15,468 nt of DNA from Saccoglossus kowalevskii (lineage: Eukaryota; Hemichordata; Enteropneusta; Harrimaniidae): NCBI RefSeq assembly GCF_000003605.2, contig NW_003130863.1, positions 182,945 through 198,412 of the forward strand. The letters are read 5' to 3'. Position numbers and translations under genes: made by a program. Shown here in pieces: positions 1 through 9,800 of the stretch (position 1 is its first letter; each line of letters opens with the position of its first letter). The notes beneath the pieces were generated by a model, which was not told the origin of the DNA, did no database searches, and saw nothing but the letters and a program-made list of their open reading frames with translations.

Positions 1-652
1 CTTTGTCCTCAGTACCCACAATGCAATCAACATAATGATTAATTTATTTACAGTCATCGGATTCGATTTTTTCTTTTTCTTTTAAATGATAATTTTGTTA
101 TGTGAAAATATTTTTCTTCTTATTACTTGGGGTTTTCAACTATTAAAATATCTCAGTGCATTTATAAAACCTATAAAAATGGAAATATTAGAAAGAAATT
201 TAAAAGAAATAAATGAAAGGCTAGAATTTCACAACTTGTTCCATTACACTTTTACAAAGAATAAAATTGATATTCTTCATTTGTCAAAGTTGATATTTTT
301 TTTACATCAAGTGGTTTAACTTATTCATCAAAATAATTCAAGAACATTAATATAGTACTTGTACACAGTATTTAATTGATGTAAATATAAAAGTGCTAAG
401 AATTTCCTTTGAAATGTTTGATTAGTATGCTAATTATATGCAAATTAAATATGCTAATTATATGCAAATTACCGCCCCTCTTTAAATTTTATTTGTGGAG
501 AACACTGATATAGTACCACATTGATATAGATATACTATCATATCAATATATTAGTCTTCGCTATATGCCTATTTTTTGTCTTCATTGTATTTGTACAATT
601 TACCTTGTTAGTATACGAGCAGGCAAATAATGATAACCCTTTTCCATTGCAG
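1..652 (+). other. 3' part of the intron before exon 1
   Basis: AT-rich noncoding sequence ending in the acceptor ttttccattgcag. Its open frames (for example 86-319) have low-complexity, lysine/isoleucine-rich translations without family resemblance. A 22-base direct repeat lies at 426-471. Nothing else is recognised. Confidence 0.85.
426..471. repeat. Two tandem copies of a 24-base unit containing ATGCAAAT
   Basis: Positions 426-447 and 450-471 are identical over 22 bases, period 24. Each copy holds ATGCAAAT (438-445 and 462-469), the classic octamer bound by POU/Oct factors. AT-rich sequence makes chance matches likely, so a regulatory role is only a possibility. Confidence 0.7.
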
Positions 653-889
653 GTACCACCTCCAGTGATTGACAGCCTTGGTAGAGTTGTGTCAGAATCC
701 CCACCAGACCAGTTCCATGCACGCTGTGGTATTGCGCTGTCTATAAAGAAGATGTCTCCACATCTATCGCAAGATGAAATTACTCCACTATTTGACTTTT
801 TTGTACCTGGTGCCTTGGGGGACAAAAATGAAGAAGTGCGAAAAAAAATGTTGGATGCCTCTCTTGCTGCTATCAATGTACATGGAAAG
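653..889 (+). CDS. GCN1: GCN1 exon 1 of window (residues 1-79 of the spliced segment)
   Basis: Acceptor ttgcag, donor AAG|gtaaaa; 237 bases, 79 codons, phase 0 at both ends. It opens with [20 protein letters not shown], followed by [20 protein letters not shown] and an alanine-rich helix ending NVHGK. The proline-rich stretch followed by SPPDQ and an R-C-G helix is characteristic of GCN1 just before the eEF3-like region. The frame stays open 48 bases upstream of the acceptor, but that part does not resemble the family, so the AG at 651-652 is taken as the boundary. Confidence 0.93.
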
Positions 890-3800
890 GTAAAATAAAG
901 CTTTATGTTGTTTTGTTTCACGAACGCATTAAGTGACTTTCAAGGCTCTGCATTTTTTATGTGACAGGACCCCCTAGAATGGTTAAAATGATCAAATCTG
1001 ACTAATCATTCAAGTGGTATTGATATTCATGCTACCAGAACCAAAGTCAAACTTTTATAAATTCATAAAATAAAATCACATACTTTTATGGCAAATAGCC
1101 ATTTGGTCTAAAATTATTTAAAAAATTAACGTAAAATAGTAAAAACAGGCAAAATCTAGGTGGGAAAAAATAATGGCGCAAAAATCAGGAGAGTTGAGAT
1201 TTAATCTCATTCGCTGCTTAATCACATGCTCAGTTATATTGGATGTTGCATGATGGGTAATATTTATATTTCTTTTTTTTTTTTCTTTCTTTTTTTTTTG
1301 TAGGATAATGTTGGTAGTCTACTCCCAGTGTTTGAGACATTTATGGACGAAGCACCAAACTCACATATCTATGATGCAGTAAGACAGTCTGTAGTCATTC
1401 TAATGGGTTCCTTGGCTAGACATCTTGACAAAGACAACCCCAAAGTCAAGCCAATTGTTGCCAAGCTGATTGCAGCCTTATCAACACCATCTCAACAGGT
1501 GAGCAGGGAAATATATAAATTCATATCTTTGGCCCCTATCAATAGATCTGATGAGAATGTAAAGAAATGGTTTTAAATTTACATTCCCACTTTGTATGAC
1601 CTTTCACTGACCCCTGTAACATCACAGGTGTCTTTATTTTTGTGCAGTTCATGAGAAATCTCATCCAATCCTGAAATTACTTACAATGATTACAACAATT
1701 TCAGAATTCCAACTAACTGATTTTATCATTTTTCACTATGATCACAATCAGTGAAAGGTACATATAACTCAAAGTATAAACTTTATTAGAACATTTGGTA
1801 TTTGTAGGTTCAAGAAGCTGTAGCTAACTGTCTTCCGCCATTGGTTCCTGCTATCAAGGAAGATGCACCTGGACTTGTGCAGAAACTTTTACAACTACTG
1901 CTTGAATCAGAAAATTATGGTGAACGAAAAGGTGCAGCTTATGGTTTAGCTGGTTTGGTGAAAGGACTTGGAATACTGTCCTTAAAACAACTAGAAATCA
2001 TGCCTAAATTGTCAGTGGCGATTCAAGATAAGAAAAACTTCAGACATAGGGAGGGTAAGTAAATGCATTCACCATATTTGGTCACAATGTGCAACCATAA
2101 ATATTACTAATGAAGACTATGAAAGTGGAAGAAAACTTTCTTATTGTTGTGTAGCATGCATCTGATAGTGTTATGCTATCATTTGAAAGCAATACATCAT
2201 GTTATACATATATATATACATGTATTCAAAATGGCTGATTTTGAATGCTGTTCCAGAGCAATATCTCTCAATATGGACAAGTACTTGTTTGACAATCAGA
2301 TACAAATGTCAATCATTTTAATGTTAAAAAATCATATTCCTGACATGGTTATATTCCAGCTATATTACTAAACAAAACTATATATCTTAAATTTGATAAC
2401 TAACGAGGACTGTGCCATGCATGGCTTGTTTACCATAAATACTCCCTGTATTCAAGACTAGCTGACTTCTGTGGTATAAATCACACAAATTCATCCTGTT
2501 ATTTTTTTTTCTTAGGTGCATTGTTTGCATTTGAAATGTTATGTATCATGCTTGGAAGATTGTTTGAACCGTATGTTGTACATGTTTTACCAAATCTACT
2601 TCTCTGTTTTGGTGATAATAATGCGTATGTCAGAGAGGTAAGTGGCTTTTGTAGCTTTCAGAAAATATTTAATGGGAATAGGCAAATAACGCAATATCTT
2701 TCCATTCATCATGCCTGGTAGCATACCAGCATCTGTGGACTTTCACAAAGGATTGCCAAAAGTCACATTTATTACAGAATGAACCTCAGCCAGGGGCTTT
2801 GGCTTCTCCATTTTGTATTTGCTATACTCATAAAGAGTATCAGCGATATTTGAACATAACAAATGCTATTTGGTTCATAATTATTGTGATAAATATAAAG
2901 CAAATGGTAAAACTTTATTGATAATAACTGAATTTAATTTCTTTGATTTGTGTTTGTGAGTCATCTCTGAAAGCGACTATTTCTTACACTCTTTATGTTG
3001 ATTGTAAATCATTTCTTTATATTAACAGGCCACTGATGAAACTTCCAAAGCTGTAATGAGTAAGTTGAGTGCCCATGGTGTGAAATTAGTTTTACCATCA
3101 TTACTTGCTGCATTAGAGGAAGAATCATGGCGGACCAAAGCAGGTAAAGATCTCCTCTTGTACATAGAAATTTGTCGCCATAATAGCTGTCATCTTTGCC
3201 AGTATTTATCATATTTACAGTCATCAACTGACTCCAGAAGCAGGCTTGGTGTGCTTAGCATATTGTCTCAACTCTTTGAGTGCCATAGTTTACAAACCAA
3301 AATTATGGTACAACATTTTGCCTATTTTAAGTAATTTTCTATTATAATATTTGAGATAATTTTAGATCAAATGGACATAATTTCCTATTAGCTACAGGTG
3401 TTGATAAAATTTTGGAAAAAATCTGAAAAATGTAACATTTTGTTTTGTGAATGGTGACAAAAGTTGACCGTTGACATTCAAAGGGTTAAACTTGTCATTA
3501 TTACATGCAATGCAGTACATGTTATAAATGTGTTTTTCTCACACCATGTTTCCATCAACTTTGTCATATTTTCAGGTTCTGTTGAATTACTTGGAGCCAT
3601 GGCGTTTTGTGCACCCAAACAACTGTCATCTTGTCTTCCAACTATTGTTCCCAAACTCACCACGGTATTAACTGATTCACATGTTAAAGTACAAAAAGCT
3701 GGACAACAGGCACTCAAACAGATTGGATCTGTCATCAAAAATCCTGAAATTCAAGGTATATTAGTTTATTTTATTTTTCAAGTTTATTAAAAAAAAATTC

Positions 3801-6800
3801 AGAATATATGAAATGTGTCAGGTAAACTCAAGAAAACAAAGTAATCTTTATGTAAAGTATAATTCCCATATTACTTATTTACTCTCTATTAGAAGTGCAT
3901 CTAAAATATAAGCCAAAAATTGAATTTGTATTTGACAGCTTATTTGCATAATCTAAAAATAGCATAGTTACCAAATAATATAGAGAGCGATGTTGTTGAA
4001 TCAACTTGCATAGTAAAATACATTACAAACTGTACACTTATTTATTTTCACTGAGAAAATTCTTTTCACTTGATTGTGCGATAGGGGAGTTTCGTGTTTT
4101 CTTTTTGCGACATTCCTGAGAGTACGCCTGCAACAGAAAGAAGGTAGATTTATAAACAGTCTGTCATACACATAGTAACCTAGCAACAAGAGTATTATGG
4201 GTAATTTAATTATTGTCTTCTATAGCTATTGTTCCTGTCTTACTTGATGCAATCAGTGACCCTGCAAGGAAGACAGCGAAGTGTTTACAAATACTTCTGG
4301 ACACCAAGTTTGTACATTTCATTGATGCCCCATCACTAGCACTCATCATGCCTGTTGTACAAAGAGCATTCCAGGATAGATCAACTGAAACAAAGAAAAT
4401 GGCAGCTCAGATTATTGGTAATATGTATTCTCTGACGGATCCTAAGGTAAGGGAGAACAGGTACATCTCCAATAAAAAAAGTAAATTTATATCATTAGGA
4501 ATAAGCCACCAGTGTGAATTTCAATTGAAATCCCGAAGATATGAAACCATTTTTTGTGTGTAATCTTTCACATAGACTGAACATTACAGTGACAGGAGTG
4601 CACCGGGTACTTCATGATCCAACCCAAAATGGCCTACTGGTGGCCATTTAGTACTTAAAATGCACCAATATCAAACCAAATCATATTAGCCACATCAATA
4701 TGGTGCATCGAATCATTCATAAATTGTTAGCATACTAGGTATGCAATGAAAATAACTGTATTTCATGTTTTTTCAACAATTTCACATTTTAATTGTGATA
4801 AATATAGATTTTTTTTTTTATGATTTGGTTTGAACCAAAATTCTAACTGACATATAAAGACATCCTACATTGACTACTCTGTGCATAATATTGAAATGAT
4901 TTCTTCTGTCATCTATCATAGGATCTTGCACCATACCTGCCATCTGTTGTTCCTGGACTTAAGGCATCATTATTGGACCCTGTACCTGAGGTAAAAATAC
5001 TTTCAAAACTACTTTTAAGAAAAGTATAGTTTCCTACAAATTAGTACATATTTTAATCATTTTTATGTATTTTTCATTTAATCCAAATAGACAAAAATTT
5101 CCATTGGTTACAAATATTGATCAAAATGTCAGAAGAAATATACAATATGTATATTATTTATTCCCTAGTTTATCAACTAGCATTAGAACTTGTTTCTCCC
5201 ATTTACTCTGTCAAAGATAACATGCTTTGTGATATTTCAGGTTCGTAGTGTGTCTGCTCGTGCCCTTGGTGCTATTATTAAGGGTATGGGTGATAGTGGA
5301 TACGATGAACTGTTACCTTGGCTGATGGAAAAACTGAGATCAGAAAGCAGTTCTGTTGATAGATCAGGAGCGGCACAAGGTAAATTGGGTCAAACTTCCC
5401 GTGTCAGAAACATTGGGATTGATCCATACTTTGGGTAAATGTGGCACAGACTCTGAAGGATGTCCCAAAACACATGCTAGCTATATTGTTTCACTACTAA
5501 GGCAACTTTATAGGGTTCTCATCGAAGTCTTAAATATTCTATTTTTGATGGGTTGATCAATTCTGAAATACGAGAAAATGTTTGTGGCATTGCTCACTTC
5601 CAGCTATATCCGTCCAAAGAGCACCCTGTAAATATTTTGGATGACCAGTTTTCTCCGAACAAGCGTGAAACTAAATTTATTTTTGCAATCTATTGAGTCA
5701 GTCAGTAAAGTGTGTAATGAAAAAAAAGGAATTTTTGGCGAACTGAAATATCAGATGTGAGAGTGTTCTAATTACACAACTCTAGAGGGCAGTGTTCTAA
5801 TTACACAACTCTAGAATGGCAGTGTTCTAATTACACAACTCTAGAGGGCAGTATGCAAGTAAAATGAATTTGCCTGTATCAATGTTCTCTTGTAGGTTTG
5901 AGTGAAGTTGTCTCTGGTCTTGGAATTGAAAAATTACAGAAACTGATGCCTGAAATCATAGAAACCGCCAGCAGAGATGATATAGCATCTCATATTCGTG
6001 ATGGTTATATTATGATGTTTATCTATCTACCGCTTGCATTTGGTGATCGCTTTCTTCCTTATGTTAGTAGTATCATTCCTCCTATACTGAAGGTAAGTGC
6101 TAGTCAGTGTCAATATTTTCAGAAAGTGTTGTTGAAGGGTCATCATTACCAACACATTGTGTTTTATGTTTGCACAGATTTAATTTTGCAATACACCTTG
6201 CGTTTATATGAATTGTTGTAAAATCATGGCATGCGATACAACAAATTTTTAATGTTTAATAACATTTGATGATGGGAAATATTGACGAAGTAAGGGTATC
6301 TCAATGCCATGTTAACATGTGAAATGTCAACATTTGCTATAAAAAGGAAATTGATACAATTACTATTAAATATCTGTTAGCAGGGATTTTTTAAAACAAG
6401 GGTACACGGGCGCAGCACCCTCATGCCATGGCCATGCGCCCCCTTACCCTGGGGAGCTGATACTTTGGCAACCATAAAATTCTGATTGACCAGGGATCAC
6501 ATGTGGCCACAGTCTTCAACTGTGACCCATCTGATAGTAATTTTGGCCCGAAGGAAGCCATAGAATGCTCCATCAAAAACTCCACACCCTGGTAGGGAGA
6601 ACCCTATCTCCCCCACTTGGTAGCGCCACTGAATTACAGTGCTCCCTCTTGCATTTTTTTCTTTAGAAAAACCCCCGTGTTAGTAGGGTTTAGATTGTGA
6701 CAAGGTGTTTTTTTTTCATATTTTTTGTTGTTGACAAAAGTACAGTCATGTAATATGAAATGCAACAAAAATAACAAATTAGTTATAGGGCTTGTAATAA

Positions 6801-9800
6801 ATCACATAATTTACACTGTGTACATATTCTCTCCACAGTCTCTTGCAGACGAGAATGAATACCTACGAGATACGGCGCTGTTAGCGGGACAGCGCATGAT
6901 TAGTATGTACGCACAGACTGCTATTACGCTATTTCTACCACAATTAGAAAAAGGATTATTTGATGAGAACTGGCGTATTCGATATAGCTCAGTTCAGTTA
7001 CTTGGTGATTTGTTGTTTCATTTGACGGGTGTGACTGGAAAGATGACGACGGAGGGAGCTGAGGACGATAACTTTGGTACCGAACGATCAACTCAAGTAA
7101 GTTGCTTTATTGAAACCAAGATTTTCTAATTGATCTAATTGATTTACATTTACTGCAACTTTTTACTCACTTTGTGTCATTATACATTAGCTATGTACTC
7201 CCATATTTATCCGCAAGATTACCCTGGGCAATGTTTTGAATAATGAGTCATATTTTGGGAGACATTAAATTTCACAGCATTATTGTTTGCGGTGTCTGAT
7301 GTTTCAGATAAATACAGAAGTATCGTCCGACATTTATAACTTGTGGTCTCCAAATTATCAACAATAAAACTGCTGTTAAAATTACCCCCCCCCCAAAAAA
7401 AACAAAACAAAACAAAACAAACAAACACACAAACAAAAACAAAACAAACAAACAAACAAACAACAACAACAAACTCTAGACAAATGAATTATTCATGCCA
7501 TGTGTTTCAACAGTTTGAAATAGTTTCTTCTGAATTAAGAGTATAGACAAATATATTGATACCCATGTACAATGCATTTTTTTCCCTGAATGAAATACAT
7601 CATACACCCACATCGTTATGCAGGCAATTATGGAAATTCTTGGATCAGACCGGCGTAACAGAGTGCTGGCTGGACTTTACATGGGTAGATCAGATACAGC
7701 CTTATTGGTAAGACAAGCAGCCTTGCATGTATGGAAAGTGGTTGTCGTGAATACTCCGAAAACACTTCGTTCTATTCTCCCTACGCTGTTCAATCTACTC
7801 CTGGGTTGTCTTGCTAGTACTAGCTACGACAAAAGACAGGTATGACTTCAACTTTTATGTATTATGTAAACCAGTTTATTTTTGGAATTCTTTATTTGTT
7901 CTTTTAGTAGCGCATACACTTATGTAATTACAGAGGTGTTTCTATGGTTAAAATATTTAATATTTTAATGTTATTATACAATAAATGTGGTAGATGGTTT
8001 ATATGTGCTTTTATTAGAAATGCACTTCTAATAGAGCAAATACAGTATGTATATTTTCAGGAGCACAGAGGGGGATCTCAACATTTTATAGTAGTGATAG
8101 GCTCACTGCTGTTCTAGCATTAAATAAATCATTTTTTGTCATCCTAAAATTTTCCTCAGAAATTCTGTCTCATATATTATTCAAACTTGGCATGCTGATG
8201 ATAAAATAATGACATTTGGCACAGCTCATTTGTGTTTTTTGAGTGGGTTTTTTCCACAACCTCTGCACAACTCATGTACTATTCTCAATACTACCTGAAG
8301 CAATCAACTGCACAGAATCAGGTGATTTTGTATATCAATATTGAAGAATAAAAAATTAATACTCCACCATATGGCCGGCTATAAGCCCAAATCCACAGTC
8401 TACTTTTTGGTCACCCCCCCCCCCCTCCAACCACCAACACCAGTTTTGCTGCAGCGCTTCGCACTGTCTGTTGGATCTGTTGTTACAGGATGATGGCCTG
8501 CTATTAAATGAATTTGTGATACCCCTGAATACTTTACTGAATTATGTCAAATATAGACACTTTACAACTATATGTCTGTATTGTCACACGTTATTTGTCA
8601 ACAGTTCATGCTATTAACTCATTCACTATATCTGGTGTCTCTGTATTGTCGCATGTTATTAGTCCCCGTTCGGACGGGGACTTATAATTCGGTCTCCGTG
8701 CGTCTGTGCGTCCGTGCGTCCGTCCGTCCGTCCGTCCGGAGTCATATTTCAGAATCCTGTGGACCGATTCCGTCATTCTTTGCATGTGCTAGTACTTATG
8801 TGGGACATATGCACATGCAGTGGTTTAGCGATTCCATTCAAAATGGCCGACTGGCAGCCATCTTGTTTTTTGAAAATGTTGTATTTTGGACATGCTTTGT
8901 CAGTTGTCATTCAAACTTGGTACATAGATTATACATGTTAGGATACATGTCCATGACGATTTATTTCGCAATTGGATCAAAGATGGTCGACTGGCAGGCA
9001 TCTTGTTTTTGTTTTTTTATGCGGTATCTTGGACGTGCTCTGTCAGTTTTCATTCAAATTTGGCACATACATGTACTTTATACATGTTAGGATGCATGTC
9101 CATGACAATTTGTTTCAAAATCTGGTCAAGGATGGCCGATTGACAGCCACCTGACTTTTTGGCCTTACTACTATATTTCCACAATTTATGTACCATTTTC
9201 ATTCGTATTTGGCACATACATCATACATATCAGTGTGTTTCATAATCAGATCAAAGATGGCTGAATAACGGCTGTTTTTATTTTGGCTATATTACTATGA
9301 CACGAAACAAGTGTTTTGATGTAAATAAACAATCTGTTGTATACGCCACTTGGAACTCAAGTTTCAAGGACACGCTCGCGACAACCCCTCCGCTTTAATA
9401 TGACGAGCACAAAGAGAACTTAACGGGGACTGTGTCATTTTCAATGACTTGTTTGTCAACAGTTCATTCTATTAACTCATTCATAACTATATCTGGTGTA
9501 TCTGTATTGTCACATGTTATTTGTCAACAGTTCATGCTATTAACTCATTCACTATATCTGGTGTTATTTCAGGTTGCTGCACGGACACTTGGAGATTTGG
9601 TACGAAAACTTGGAGATCGCGTTTTACCAGACCTCATTCCTATACTGGAGAAGGGTTTAGACTCTCCCCAGCCAGATCAAAGACAAGGTGTGTGCGTAGG
9701 ACTCAGTGAAATTATGAGTTCTACCAGTAAAGAACAGGTGGTGCTTTATGTGGACAGTTTAGTACCCACAGTTAGAAAGGCATTGATTGACCCGCTTCCT

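Larger units (their letters stand above)
8661..9431. mobile_element. 771-base repeat element with agtccccgtt...aacggggact ends
   Basis: The two ends are perfect 10-base inverted repeats. The left end itself is a 22-base palindrome (8661-8682; 9-base arms agtccccgt/acggggact), followed by a gtcc/gtcg-type run (8701-8738) and about four degenerate internal units. It interrupts copy B of the flanking tandem array, which fixes it as an insertion. I associate this type of sequence with a repeat family abundant in several marine invertebrate genomes; no transposase is encoded, so it would be non-autonomous. About 20 extra bases lie between its right end and the resumed tandem copy, so the exact right boundary is uncertain; at most 2 bases of target duplication can be seen. 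Confidence 0.8.
8575..9563 (+). repeat. 65-base tandem repeat, three copies, middle copy split by an insertion
   Basis: Copy A 8575-8637; copy B left part 8638-8660, right part from about 9452 to 9500; copy C 9501-9563. Each unit runs tctgtattgtcacatgttat, ttgtcaacag, ttcatgctattaactcatt, ctatatctggtg. Copies A and C differ at about one base. Copy B carries a few substitutions and a 3-base insertion. The last copy ends 9 bases before exon 13. Confidence 0.92.
7840..9572 (+). other. Intron 12, repeat-filled
   Basis: 1,733 bases. In order: AT-rich sequence with a 7-base-arm hairpin and a 17-base string shared with intron 6 (8013-8036); a degraded copy of the accgtatt...ataagccc terminus seen in intron 14 (8366-8388) followed by a run of 12 C (8414-8425); a 65-base tandem array (8575-9563) interrupted by a 771-base element (8661-9431). 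Ends in acceptor gttatttcag. No gene: the longest open frame (8572-9090) is a translation of repeats. Confidence 0.88.

Noticed and set aside
86-319. 77-codon open frame before exon 1
   Set aside because: AT-rich, with low-complexity translation and no match to the GCN1 sequence expected before exon 1; treated as intron.
538-921. 127-codon minus-strand open frame and similar frames at 3009-3227 and 3478-3738
   Set aside because: They are antisense shadows of GCN1 exons 1, 5 and 6.
7219-7546. Frames over the C/A simple repeat (both strands)
   Set aside because: Translations are homopolymeric Phe/Val/Cys or Lys/Thr/Gln runs produced by the simple repeat.
8572-9090. 172-codon open frame on the + strand
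   Set aside because: It runs from the 65-base repeat into the 771-base element and translates the tccg microsatellite as [10 protein letters not shown]; no family resemblance, and it lies within intron 12.
9432-9572. Upstream extension of exon 13 as normal coding sequence
   Set aside because: It is open in frame but consists of tandem-repeat sequence, and the conserved protein joins exon 12 directly to VAARTLG at 9573. Kept only as a possible alternative splice form.
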